This document shows, piece after piece, positions 44,310 to 52,037 of a stretch of DNA of 64,000 bases. Below the pieces are notes generated by a model that worked only from the letters and a program-made list of their open reading frames with translations, was not told where the DNA came from and did not search any database. Source of the stretch: Flammeovirgaceae bacterium (lineage in GTDB: Bacteria; Bacteroidota; Bacteroidia; Cytophagales; Cyclobacteriaceae); the NCBI GenBank assembly GCA_021298015.1, contig JAJTGY010000011.1:36020-100019 (forward strand), in the 5' to 3' direction. Every line of letters starts with the position of its first letter. Position 1 is the stretch's first letter. The position numbers and the translations under genes were made by a program.

Positions 44310-45173
44310 TCAGTTATCTTTCCATTTCAGCCGAAAGTTGATTTTTGGTGCCAGGTTTTCCTGGTACTGATCATACAGAGGCGGTGGAATCGGGTTATCG
44401 CTCAGGTCAAGCAATTTCAATTTCTTCATTTTCAATATTTCATCTGGTACTTCACGGATGTTATTGCCGATCAGAAACAGATATTCAACTGACTTTAGCT
44501 TGCTGATACCAGCGGGAATCTCCTGCATGTTGTCATTTTCCACGTGTAGTTCAGAAAGATTGCTGATGCGGGAGAGAATACTCAGATTGTCTTGCAAATT
44601 GAAATAAGCGTCATTGTTGATGTACAAAACTTTCAGGTTTTTCAATTGGACCATTGTTTCCGGAAGTGTTGAGAATTCGTTTTCGGAAAGTTCGAGGCTC
44701 TCCAGTTTGCTGAGCCGACCAATATCAGCCGGAATGGTGGCGATATGATCTCCAGCAAGGCTTAACATGCGTAAACCTGGCAGGGCGGCCAGGTATTGAA
44801 TGGCCTCGGCCACATCCAGCGAAGGGTTGTGATCCAGGTATAAGGACTGTAGCAGCTTTAACTCGGTTATTTCGGGAGGCAGATTCCGGATGTTATTATG
44901 CGACAGTACCAGGTACTTGAGCTTGGTGAGCTTGCCGATACCTGCTGGCAGTGTCGAAAGGCCCGTGCGACTCAGATCCAGATATTTCAGATTTTTCAAC
45001 AAGGCAATCGAGTCGATGGAGGCACCGAGTGTCTGCCGGCTTAAGTCCAGCCATTCGCAGGCATTAGCATTTAGCTGTGCTTCCCGAAGGGAGGTGTATT
45101 TGCCTGGAACGGATTGTGCGTAGGCTTGTAGGGCGATAAAAGAGAGGAAAAAGGCTAGTGCGGTTTTTTTCAT
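44310..45173 (-). CDS. Secreted leucine-rich repeat protein
   Basis: 287 residues. Signal peptide MKKTALAFFLSFIALQAYAQ. About nine LRRs of 22-23 residues from residue 55 on, such as LKNLKYLDLSRTGLSTLPAG, LTKLKYLVLSHNNIRNLPPE and LSKLESLELSENEFSTLPET, ending LKLLDLSDNPIPPPL. This is the bacterial 'LPxx' repeat type, a curved protein-binding solenoid. Partner unknown. A 44-nt hairpin separates it from the upstream SPFH gene. Confidence 0.88.
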   Translation of the reverse strand: MKKTALAFFLSFIALQAYAQSVPGKYTSLREAQLNANACEWLDLSRQTLGASIDSIALLKNLKYLDLSRTGLSTLPAGIGKLTKLKYLVLSHNNIRNLPPEITELKLLQSLYLDHNPSLDVAEAIQYLAALPGLRMLSLAGDHIATIPADIGRLSKLESLELSENEFSTLPETMVQLKNLKVLYINNDAYFNLQDNLSILSRISNLSELHVENDNMQEIPAGISKLKSVEYLFLIGNNIREVPDEILKMKKLKLLDLSDNPIPPPLYDQYQENLAPKINFRLKWKDN

Positions 45174-45188
45174 GGCAGGTTGAGTTAT

Positions 45189-45232
45189 GTACCGCGCGGG
45201 CCTATGGCCCGCGCCATAGGCCCGCGCGGTAC
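45189..45232. repeat. 20-bp perfect inverted repeat with 4-nt loop, GC-rich
   Basis: Arm one at 45189-45208 (starting GTACCGCGCGGG) pairs without mismatch with arm two at 45213-45232; the loop is CCGC. The first half can also fold alone as GCGCGGGCC-TAT-GGCCCGCGC (45194-45214), an exclusive alternative. No T-run follows, so it is not a standard terminator. It lies between the SPFH and LRR genes on the minus strand. Confidence 0.75.
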
Positions 45233-45238
45233 GTGATG

Positions 45239-46021
45239 TCAGTTTTCTTTCGGATTGATCAGCATCGGAGCGTTACCATCCGTAATGATAATTTTCGAGT
45301 TGGGGGATTTCGCCAACTCCTTGAACGCTTCAAGGCTTTGCCACTCAATAATATTCCGGTTGAGCCCTTCGGAAATAATCTTCTGGGCATCGCGAATACC
45401 TTGTGCTTCAATCATCTTGCGCTGTGCTTCACGCTTTTCACGCTCCAGCAGGAATTCCATGCGCTGGGCATCTTGCTCAGCCTCCAGCTTTTCTTCAACT
45501 GCCCGCGCCAGGCCGGCTGGTAACTGTATGTTTTTGAGTAAAACAGCCTCGACAACGATACCCCTTTCTTGCACCAGGCGAGCCATTTGGTCGGTAATCT
45601 CTTTTTCAATGGTGGCCCGCTGGGCCGAGTGCATGTCCTTGGCAAAGAATCGCGAGCATACATCAGCCGCGGCCGACCGAAACACACTGTTGATGACAAC
45701 ATCCTCATAATTCAATCCGAGGTTTTCCACGATTGAAGGAGCTTTTTGTGGTTCGATGCGGTACAGAATGGAAATAACGGCTGAAACATTCAATCCCTCT
45801 TTGGAGGGTAAGTTGGACGAAATCTCCATGTTCATGGTGCGGATGGGCAATTTGATCACTCGTGTGGTGAAGGGATTGAATCCCACGGCACCCGGCTGAA
45901 TAACATGCTGACTGAGTTTGCCCAGCCTGCGTTTCATACCCACTTCACCTTGCCGTACGACCGCACAGCTGCTGAAGAGAAGGAGACCAATTAGAAATAT
46001 GATAACCGATGTTGTTTTCAT
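45239..46021 (-). CDS. SPFH/prohibitin-family lipoprotein
   Basis: 260 residues from the internal ATG at 46021, which begins a good lipoprotein signal: MKTTSVIIFLIGLLLFSSCA. The SPFH domain follows (RQGEVGMKRRLGKLSQHVIQ, MNMEISSNLPSKEGLNVSAV, ISILYRIEPQKAPSIVENLG), then a long charged helix (ARAVEEKLEAEQDAQRMEFL, EREKREAQRKMIEAQGIRDA). SPFH proteins form rings or scaffolds at membranes and often control proteases. The frame is open upstream to 46213; see the extension entry. If translation starts there, the lipobox would be internal. Confidence 0.85.
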   Translation of the reverse strand: MKTTSVIIFLIGLLLFSSCAVVRQGEVGMKRRLGKLSQHVIQPGAVGFNPFTTRVIKLPIRTMNMEISSNLPSKEGLNVSAVISILYRIEPQKAPSIVENLGLNYEDVVINSVFRSAAADVCSRFFAKDMHSAQRATIEKEITDQMARLVQERGIVVEAVLLKNIQLPAGLARAVEEKLEAEQDAQRMEFLLEREKREAQRKMIEAQGIRDAQKIISEGLNRNIIEWQSLEAFKELAKSPNSKIIITDGNAPMLINPKEN

Positions 46022-46213
46022 AAGATTGAATTTTCGTTGTTGAATGTGTTCGCGTTGTTCTCGAATCCAGGCCTTCAGGTGGCTACCCTCCTGAGGCGAA
46101 AGTCGAAGCAGCGACTTGCGGTATTCTTTCCGAAACAGTCGGGCTTCGAAGCTAACGCGCTGAAGTACGATTTTGCAATACTCCAGCAGCGAGGTACTAA
46201 ACTTAGCGGCCAT
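46022..46213 (-). CDS. In-frame upstream coding extension, possible small protein fused to the SPFH gene
   Basis: From ATG 46213 the frame reads MAAKFSTSLLEYCKIVLQRV, SFEARLFRKEYRKSLLRL, SPQEGSHLKAWIREQREH and continues without stop into the SPFH ATG. It looks like a real helical small protein; I recall similar 60-70-residue Bacteroidota proteins with 'KVSFDxxLFxKELxKAL' and 'LxPEExxxLKxW' patterns. Its ATG overlaps the end of the preceding 51-residue gene by 11 nt. Either a fusion that lost its stop, or two products from one frame. Confidence 0.5.
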
Positions 46214-46358
46214 AGTTGCGATAGATGGGTTGTGGATCATTCGGTACTGCAGCGTTGGTTATATTGGCCGAAACCAATGATAACAGCAGGAAAAAGAAGG
46301 CGGTTAACGACCAGGCAACATAGTCGGTGCGATCGAACCGATGTGGATATCGTTTCAT
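46203..46358 (-). CDS. Small membrane protein, 51 residues
   Basis: MKRYPHRFDRTDYVAWSLTA, then a hydrophobic helix FFFLLLSLVSANI and a short tail ending IYRNYGR. One membrane segment with a basic N-terminus (inside). No family recognised. It overlaps the next frame (ATG 46213) by 11 nt, which suggests translational coupling and supports both being real. Confidence 0.5.
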   Translation of the reverse strand: MKRYPHRFDRTDYVAWSLTAFFFLLLSLVSANITNAAVPNDPQPIYRNYGR

Positions 46359-46451
46359 AGTAGTTGAGATAACACTTGATAATTGAAAAACTCAGCATGA
46401 GCACGACTCGCCAGCTTGAGCCGGCAGCGCGCGATACGAAATAGGTGTGAC

Positions 46452-46745
46452 TTAAATCAGCAGGTTGCGGTACAGAATTGTCCGCGTTTGATTAACAGCA
46501 AAATTTTCTTTTTTCGATGGAAGGTAAAAGACGGATAACCCGAGCCAGGGTTTGGCTTTCGCCCGCGAAGCGCGAGCCACAGATTTGCGACTTTCTGCCC
46601 ATTGAACTTCTTCCGCCCTCGAATCGATTTCTTCAACCTTTTCGGTTGCGTGCGATTCAATGCACAAGCGGTCGGATGTAATCGAACTGGCCAGATCCAC
46701 ACCCAACCAGCTGAATATCAATAAAATGAAGACAAGCCTGCGCAC
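46452..46745 (-). CDS. Putative small secreted protein, 97 residues
   Basis: It starts at GTG 46745: (V)RRLVFILLIFSWLGVDLASS, a plausible signal peptide, followed by a polar region rich in Glu, Arg and Ser (HATEKVEEIDSRAEEVQWAE). No domain recognised. It is the first of a minus-strand run of small genes before the SPFH gene. The GTG start and lack of homology keep confidence low. Confidence 0.4.
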   Translation of the reverse strand: MRRLVFILLIFSWLGVDLASSITSDRLCIESHATEKVEEIDSRAEEVQWAESRKSVARASRAKAKPWLGLSVFYLPSKKENFAVNQTRTILYRNLLI

Positions 46746-46819
46746 AATATTCGAGAGTATTACTATTAAAACGGAAGAGCGGGGAGAAATGTTAGGCTAG
46801 AAAAAAGATTTTTTGATCG

Positions 46820-47400
46820 CTAAAAGTCCGGATCAAGGCCCAATCGCTCTTTCAATTCCTGCAGGTATGGATATTGCTGCAACAGGTAATCGAACTTTTC
46901 ACGGTTGGTATACACCACTTTTTTGTTCTCGTTCGCCCTAAGTGTTACCTGCAAATTCAAAGACTGATTTCGCAATTGCTCGCGCAGCCATCCCAGCAGG
47001 TCCGTTTTCAGGGTTTCCAGCAGCATTTCCTCCACGGGGTTGGTTAACTCCACGTGCAGGTTTTGTCCGTCCCACCGGTAGCCGCGACTCAACAATTGAA
47101 ATTCGGCCGGTTGTGATTTACGCTGCGTTGTAAACTCCTGCCAAACACGCTCAAGTTCCGCAGCCGTAACGGACTCATTCAGCAGCGGGGTAGCAAGGGC
47201 CACCGATGCCTCCGTTTGGTTTTTTTCATTAGCCTTGCCAAGTGCTTTGAGGTTAAGCGTGGTTTTGGCTTTAACAGCGGCTGTTGGGATAGGCGCAGCA
47301 GTGCGCGTATCGCTTGGTTCAGGGGTAGTCTGGCCAGCCGGAATTGCTTCCTGGCTCACCTCCGCAACAGGAAGTTGCTCTTCGGCTGTAGGATCAACTA
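46820..47400 (-). CDS. dnaX: DnaX tau-specific C-terminal part, read after slippage
   Basis: The frame entered if one A is added in the A10 run (or by a -1 ribosomal shift): KKKIVDPTAEEQLPVAE, a linker rich in Pro, Thr and Ala, then the tau domain ERVWQEFTTQRKSQPAEFQL, NLHVELTNPVEEMLLETLKT, and the end YLQELKERLGLDPDF. It has no convincing start codon of its own. The full tau product would be 561 residues against 368 for the short form. In the family the tau tail contacts the polymerase and the helicase. Confidence 0.75.
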
Positions 47401-48504
47401 TTTTTTTTTTACCGCTTCCGGGGAGGAAGCGGTGAGGACTTGACCCTGGAAAAGATGTTGCACATGGGCCATTTTCATAAGTGCCAGTTCCACGGTCAGC
47501 CGCTGGTTCTTGCTGGCCTTGTAGTTGATGTCGCACTGGCTGCTGATATTGAGCCAGGAGAGCAGCAAGGAGTCGCTCACCTGACGAGCCTGTTCGGCAT
47601 ACTTTTTCTTGATGATGTCGGGCACTTCGAGCAGATAGACGGTGCGCTCGTCTTTTGCCACAAGCAAATCGCGCAGGTGGGCTCCCAGCCCGACAATAAA
47701 ATGATGTCCATCAAAACCTTTGCGCAAAATTTCATCCAGCAGCAGGAGGGCGCCCGCGTGCTGTTGAGTCAGCAAACTATCAACCACTTTGAAATAATAA
47801 TCGTAGTCGAGGATGTGGAGGTTAGCCAGCACCTGCTGAAACGTCACGCCTTTGCCGGAACTGAACGTGACCATCAAGTCGAAGATCGATAACGCATCGC
47901 GCAGCGCTCCATCTGCTTTTTGGGCAATCAGGTGCAGCGCTTCGTCTTCTGTCTTTACATTCTCGCGGTCGGCAATTTTCTTCAGTTGCCGGCTGATATC
48001 CTGAATCTGAATCCGGTTGAAATCGAAAATCTGGCAGCGAGAGAGAATGGTGGGGATTACCTTGTGTTTCTCGGTGGTGGCAAGGATGAAAATGGCATAC
48101 GGAGGTGGCTCCTCAAGCGTTTTCAAGAACGCATTAAAGGCTGCGTTGCTCAGCATGTGCACCTCATCGATGATGTACACTTTGTACTTGCCGAACTGCG
48201 GTGGGTAGCGCACCTGGTCAATCAGGTTGCGGATGTCATCTACCGAGTTGTTGCTGGCCGCATCCAGTTCGAAAATGTTAAGCGAGTTGACTTCCGCTTT
48301 CTCTTCAAAGCCGTTGATAAGCCGCGCTACGATGCGTGCGCAGGTGGTTTTGCCCACACCCCGCGGCCCGCAAAACAGCAGGGCTTGCGCAAGCTTCTGA
48401 TTGTCAATGGCATTTTTGAGCGTGGTGGTGATGTGCTCCTGACCCACCACTTCGTCAAAACCAAGCGGGCGGTACTTGCGGGCCGAAACAACGTAACTCT
48501 CCAT
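47398..48504 (-). CDS. dnaX: DNA polymerase III gamma subunit (DnaX, zero-frame product)
   Basis: 368 residues, clamp-loader ATPase. Walker A FCGPRGVGKTTCARIVARL, Walker B VYIIDEVHMLSNAAFNAFLK, TLEEPPPYAIFILATTEKHK with the SRC motif in PTILSRCQIFDFNRI, and the sensor 2 region GALRDALSIFDLM. The zinc-binding cysteine module usually found after Walker A is absent: LINGFEEKAEVNSLNIFELD is about half the usual spacing and has no Cys. The frame ends AVKKK-stop directly in the A10 run, giving a gamma-like form. Confidence 0.93.
   Translation of the reverse strand: MESYVVSARKYRPLGFDEVVGQEHITTTLKNAIDNQKLAQALLFCGPRGVGKTTCARIVARLINGFEEKAEVNSLNIFELDAASNNSVDDIRNLIDQVRYPPQFGKYKVYIIDEVHMLSNAAFNAFLKTLEEPPPYAIFILATTEKHKVIPTILSRCQIFDFNRIQIQDISRQLKKIADRENVKTEDEALHLIAQKADGALRDALSIFDLMVTFSSGKGVTFQQVLANLHILDYDYYFKVVDSLLTQQHAGALLLLDEILRKGFDGHHFIVGLGAHLRDLLVAKDERTVYLLEVPDIIKKKYAEQARQVSDSLLLSWLNISSQCDINYKASKNQRLTVELALMKMAHVQHLFQGQVLTASSPEAVKKK
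47401..47433 (-). promoter_or_regulatory. Slippage element in dnaX: 9-bp hairpin followed by A10
   Basis: On the mRNA: ACCGCUUCC, loop UCCCC, GGAAGCGGU (47433-47411), then ten A (47410-47401), then UAG. The stem is perfect and touches the A-run. From my memory of the literature, a nascent RNA hairpin 5' of an A/U run promotes transcriptional slippage, and Thermus dnaX makes gamma and tau by slippage on A9. A -1 ribosomal shift on the A-run is the other route. Confidence 0.7.
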
Positions 48505-48568
48505 CAGGCCGGCAAGATAGAACGACTGGCGTAATCCCTAAAGTTTGTCTCTGACTTTTTCGTCCCGT

Positions 48569-49828
48569 TTAGCCCGCCATTTCCGTAAGAGCCCGAACAA
48601 ACGTATCAAGCTCTTGTGTGGTCGTGTACACATTGGGAGTAATCCGGCAACCGTGCACGCCCTGGCCATCGATGGCTACGGTCCAGATTTTGTACTTCTC
48701 CAGCAGCGTCTTGGCCATGTCACCGGGTTTCATGCTGGCAATGCCTACATTGGCGATTCCGCAAACTCGTGTCGGGTCCGGGGGCGTGTTCAAAACGACA
48801 CCTTTTATCTTTTGAACCCGGGATGTCCAATAGTTCTGAAGATACCGGAGCCGCGCTTCTTTCCGTTCGGGGCCTATTTTTTGATAGAATTCAATAGCAT
48901 CCAGCACCGTAAGATCCGTAGCCACCGGGTGCGTTCCGGTATGGGCCAGGTGTGTGATATCATCCTTCATTTGCCAATCCGCCATCAGCGACCACAGACC
49001 CGGGGCCTTTCCCTGCCGCACATACAAAATGCCGGAGCCGAGTGGAACGCTGAGCCATTTGTGCAGGCTTGCTCCGTAGTAATCACACCCCAGATCCGGA
49101 ATCTTAAACTGGAGGTGACCAAACGTGTGCGCACCATCTACCAGCACCTCAACCTGGCGCGCATGCGCCATATCGCAGATCTTCTTGATGGGCAGAATTT
49201 GCCCTGTGATGTTTACCATGTGACTAACGATTAGCAGGCGCGTCTTGGGCGTTATGGCATCGCGGTACAGATTGACGATCTCATCGTCTGAAGCGGGGTG
49301 GTTGGGAACCGAAAGAATTCGGTTTACAATGCCATACCGCTTTTCCATCAGCTTAAACATGTTCACGATGGAGCCGTAATCTTGTTCGGCCATTACCGCT
49401 TCATCACCCGGTCGCCACGTAATTCCATTGATAACGGTATCCAGCGATTCCGTGGTGTTGCGCGTGAGCGCCATTTCTTCCGGAAGACAGCCGGCCACGT
49501 CCGCCAGCCGGGCAATGACCTTTTTCTTGTTTTCCGTCTGCACGGTTCGCATATAGTAGGAACCCTGGTAATTCACCTCGCGGATGTGTTCGATGTATTT
49601 CTCCAGCGTCTCGGTGGGCACAAAACAATAGTACCCGTTTTCCAGGTTGATGTAATCCGGTTTGAGCCGATAGCCGCTGCGCAAGCCCAGCCAGAAGTCA
49701 TCCTCGCGGGCGAGACTCTCAGCCGAGTGATGTTCGTACTGTGTCAACCAGTTGCCCAGCGAGTCGAATGAAACGAGGCTGCTGAGCCCGAGAGCAGCCG
49801 AACTTTTGAGGAAGGTGCGTTTGTCCAT
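48569..49828 (-). CDS. Class V aminotransferase (isopenicillin-N epimerase-like) with N-terminal export signal
   Basis: 419 residues from ATG 49828 (the TTG at 49837 is less likely). The N-terminus MDKRTFLKSSAALGLSSLVS resembles a Tat-type signal with KR instead of RR. PLP fold: EMALTRNTTESLDTVINGIT, VLVDGAHTFGHLQFKIPDLG (PLP-binding Asp), and the Schiff-base Lys in YYGASLHKWLSVPLGSG. Substrate unknown. It starts 17 nt after the M20 hydrolase gene, and both appear exported, so they may act together on a peptide or amino-acid derivative. Confidence 0.88.
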   Translation of the reverse strand: MDKRTFLKSSAALGLSSLVSFDSLGNWLTQYEHHSAESLAREDDFWLGLRSGYRLKPDYINLENGYYCFVPTETLEKYIEHIREVNYQGSYYMRTVQTENKKKVIARLADVAGCLPEEMALTRNTTESLDTVINGITWRPGDEAVMAEQDYGSIVNMFKLMEKRYGIVNRILSVPNHPASDDEIVNLYRDAITPKTRLLIVSHMVNITGQILPIKKICDMAHARQVEVLVDGAHTFGHLQFKIPDLGCDYYGASLHKWLSVPLGSGILYVRQGKAPGLWSLMADWQMKDDITHLAHTGTHPVATDLTVLDAIEFYQKIGPERKEARLRYLQNYWTSRVQKIKGVVLNTPPDPTRVCGIANVGIASMKPGDMAKTLLEKYKIWTVAIDGQGVHGCRITPNVYTTTQELDTFVRALTEMAG

Positions 49829-49845
49829 GTTACTCAAACTTGGTG

Positions 49846-51378
49846 TTACAGTTTCTCCATCAGAATGGCCAGGAATGTTTTTACCGCATCCAGATAATTG
49901 CCCACGCGAATGTTTTCATCTTCGGCATGTTGATTATTGTCCGGATTTACCGTGGGTACGCTTACGGCCGGAATACCCAGCGTGACCACAAAAGGCGAGA
50001 TCGGTATACTTCCGCCTGCGGTTCGGATTTTAATAGGCTCGTGGCCAAAGGCTTTTACCATGGCCCGGCTCAGCCAACGACCAGTTTCGGAATCAAAAGG
50101 GGTCTGAAATGCTCCGTAAGAGATACTGGATTGCATCGCGGCCAGGCGTGGATAGGTCAGGCGTTCTTCTTCAGTCGGTTCTTTTTCTACCAGATGGAAG
50201 CCCTGTTTTTTCACATGCTCACGTACGAGGTTAATCAGCCGCTCGGGATCGCTGGACGGCACCAGCCGGATGTCAATTTCTGCCGTTGCCCATGCCGGTA
50301 TTAACGTGCGCGCTTTTGCACCGATGTAAAGCGAGTTGAGCCCACGTATATTAAGCGTGGGGTATTGCATCGCTTCCTGAAAATTTCCACCGATGGCATC
50401 CGGCTGGGCAATGCCGAGAAAGCGATTGATCTCGGTCGGATCATCGGGTACTTGCTGGAGTGTTTTCTTCTCTTCGTCTGTCAACACCACGCCATCGTAA
50501 AATCCCGGAATCAATACACGCCCGTCTGCATCTTTCATAGACGCCAGAAGTTGGGCCAAACGCATAGCCGGGTTGGGCGTGTAGTTGCCGTAGTTGCCGC
50601 TGTGTACCGGGGTGCGTGGGCCAAACGTAGTTAACGTGATATCGCAAATGCCGCGTGCACCAAACGTAAGGGTGGGTTGGTTGCTCACATGACGCGGCCC
50701 ATCAAAAATGATCAACATATCGGCTTTTAATTCCTGCTGATACTGTTGGACGGCTTTCGGCAGGTTAGGTGAGCCGAGTTCTTCCTCGAAATCCATGATC
50801 ACCTTCAGGTTATAGTTGGAGGATGCGTTGAGTGCGCTTAGCGCATCAAGCGCTGCCAGGAAGGCCATAGCCGGACCTTTGGCATCGGAGGTGGAGCGCG
50901 CAAAAATCCGCCAGTCGCGGTTAAGGGTGCCTTTTAGTTTTTGATCGTCAATAATTCCCCACTCACCATTGGGCTGTTGTTCTTTCAATACCGGTTTCCA
51001 CGGGTGGGGCTGCGTCCACGAACTGGGGTTAACGGGTTGTCCATCGATCTGCAGGTAAATGAGCACGGTTTTTTTTGCATTTTTTACCGGTCGCTCGGCC
51101 AGCAGTAAGGGCACAGTCGGGGTGTTGAGCCGTTGGGTAGTGAATCCCCGCCTGGTGAAAGCGGCTTCGCACCAGATTACATTTTTCTCGATGTCGGCTG
51201 GTTCGTGCGCATCGTTTTGCAGGCTCAGCAGTTCGTAGAATTCCGGAAACGAAGCGATAGCCTGCTTTTCGGCTATTGCCTGCCAGGTTGGTTTTTGGGC
51301 AAATAAAACTCCAGAATGAAAATGACAGACAACGAGAAAAGCGGCTTTGAAAAGAATTATTCGCGACAATATTTTCAT
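49846..51378 (-). CDS. M20 family metallo-hydrolase with a substituted metal ligand
   Basis: 510 residues from ATG 51378. Signal peptide ILFKAAFLVVCHFHSGVLFAQ-like. Metal region: Asp in FARSTSDAKGPAMAF, Glu pair in IMDFEEELGSPNLP, dimer-interface His in PRTPVHSGNYGNYTPNPAMR and final His in PDNNQHAEDENIRVGNYLDA. The first ligand motif, usually H-x-D, reads LIYLQIDGQPVNP, so Gln stands where His is expected. It may still bind one metal or be altered in activity. Expected to act on peptides or acylated amino acids in the periplasm. Upstream of the aminotransferase. Confidence 0.88.
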   Translation of the reverse strand: MKILSRIILFKAAFLVVCHFHSGVLFAQKPTWQAIAEKQAIASFPEFYELLSLQNDAHEPADIEKNVIWCEAAFTRRGFTTQRLNTPTVPLLLAERPVKNAKKTVLIYLQIDGQPVNPSSWTQPHPWKPVLKEQQPNGEWGIIDDQKLKGTLNRDWRIFARSTSDAKGPAMAFLAALDALSALNASSNYNLKVIMDFEEELGSPNLPKAVQQYQQELKADMLIIFDGPRHVSNQPTLTFGARGICDITLTTFGPRTPVHSGNYGNYTPNPAMRLAQLLASMKDADGRVLIPGFYDGVVLTDEEKKTLQQVPDDPTEINRFLGIAQPDAIGGNFQEAMQYPTLNIRGLNSLYIGAKARTLIPAWATAEIDIRLVPSSDPERLINLVREHVKKQGFHLVEKEPTEEERLTYPRLAAMQSSISYGAFQTPFDSETGRWLSRAMVKAFGHEPIKIRTAGGSIPISPFVVTLGIPAVSVPTVNPDNNQHAEDENIRVGNYLDAVKTFLAILMEKL

Positions 51379-51442
51379 ATTGGCAAGGTATGAGTTTCCT
51401 GCTAATACTCCGATGATGCAGTGGTTTGCGGGCGTTTGGTCA

Positions 51443-51472
51443 TTTGAAAACAGGTCGAAATCGCTAACTTTG
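51443..51472 (+). promoter_or_regulatory. Promoter TTTG-N18-TAACTTTG for the toxin-antitoxin module
   Basis: TTTG at 51443-51446, 18-nt spacer, TAACTTTG at 51465-51472. Both Bacteroidota promoter elements match exactly. The antitoxin ATG is 19 nt downstream at 51492. Confidence 0.7.
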
Positions 51473-51491
51473 AACACCAAGCAACTAACAG

Positions 51492-51719
51492 ATGTCGAAG
51501 GATTTGTTAATAAAAAAGACCGTTGATCACTTGGCTCGTTTGCCAGAAACGGAAGTGAAACAAGTGTCGGAGTTTGCTGAGTTTTTGTTGCGCAAGCTCG
51601 ATGATCGCCTTCTCAACGAGGGAATTGAGCAGTTCATCTCCGGTTCTTCGGGCTACAAATTCTTGCAGGACGAAGAGGACATCTATACGGTTAATGACCT
51701 TCGTGAACGCTATAAATGA
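51492..51719 (+). CDS. Antitoxin-like protein of a PemK/MazF module (DUF2281-like)
   Basis: 75 residues. SKDLLIKKTVDHLARLPETE then VKQVSEFAEFLLRKLDDRLL resembles the short DUF2281-type helical antitoxins, and the C-terminus (DEEDIYTVNDLRERYK) would be the toxin-binding tail. Its TGA overlaps the toxin ATG by 4 nt. No DNA-binding domain such as AbrB or RHH is obvious, so autoregulation is uncertain. Confidence 0.75.
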   Translation: MSKDLLIKKTVDHLARLPETEVKQVSEFAEFLLRKLDDRLLNEGIEQFISGSSGYKFLQDEEDIYTVNDLRERYK

Positions 51720-52033
51720 AGAAGGGTGACATTGTTCTGATTCCTTTTCCGTTTACGGATTTATCCGGAGCAAAAACCAGACCCGCCCTCGTATTGGCGG
51801 TCGATGAGTTAGATGTAACGGTTCCATTTGTCACCACACAATTCAAATGGCAGGAGTCGTGGGATGTGAAAATTGAGCCTGATACGGAAAATGGGCTTAA
51901 GCAGCCATCTTTGATAAAGCTCAGCCAGCTGGCGACCCTCTCCCGAGATTTGATGCTGGGTCGAATAGGGACGATTTCTGCTGAAGCACTGCGGGTCGTT
52001 GATTCTACTTTACGAAAACTGTTTAGACTCTAA
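51716..52033 (+). CDS. PemK/MazF-family mRNA interferase toxin
   Basis: 105 residues. Start MKKGDIVLIPFPFTDLSGAK then TRPALVLA is the PemK/MazF signature, with KQPSLIKLSQLATLSRDLML near the active site and GRIGTISAEALRVVDSTLRK at the end. It cleaves RNA in the absence of its antitoxin. The stop is only 4 nt before the TTG start of the glycosyltransferase gene. Confidence 0.9.
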   Translation: MKKGDIVLIPFPFTDLSGAKTRPALVLAVDELDVTVPFVTTQFKWQESWDVKIEPDTENGLKQPSLIKLSQLATLSRDLMLGRIGTISAEALRVVDSTLRKLFRL

Positions 52034-52037
52034 TCCT

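Noticed and set aside
45255..45710. 151-residue plus-strand frame over the SPFH gene
   Set aside because: Antisense to the clear SPFH domain; low-complexity Ser/Ala/Arg composition.
46457..46702. 81-residue minus-strand frame overlapping the 97-residue candidate
   Set aside because: No signal peptide or domain; the other frame has a plausible signal sequence.
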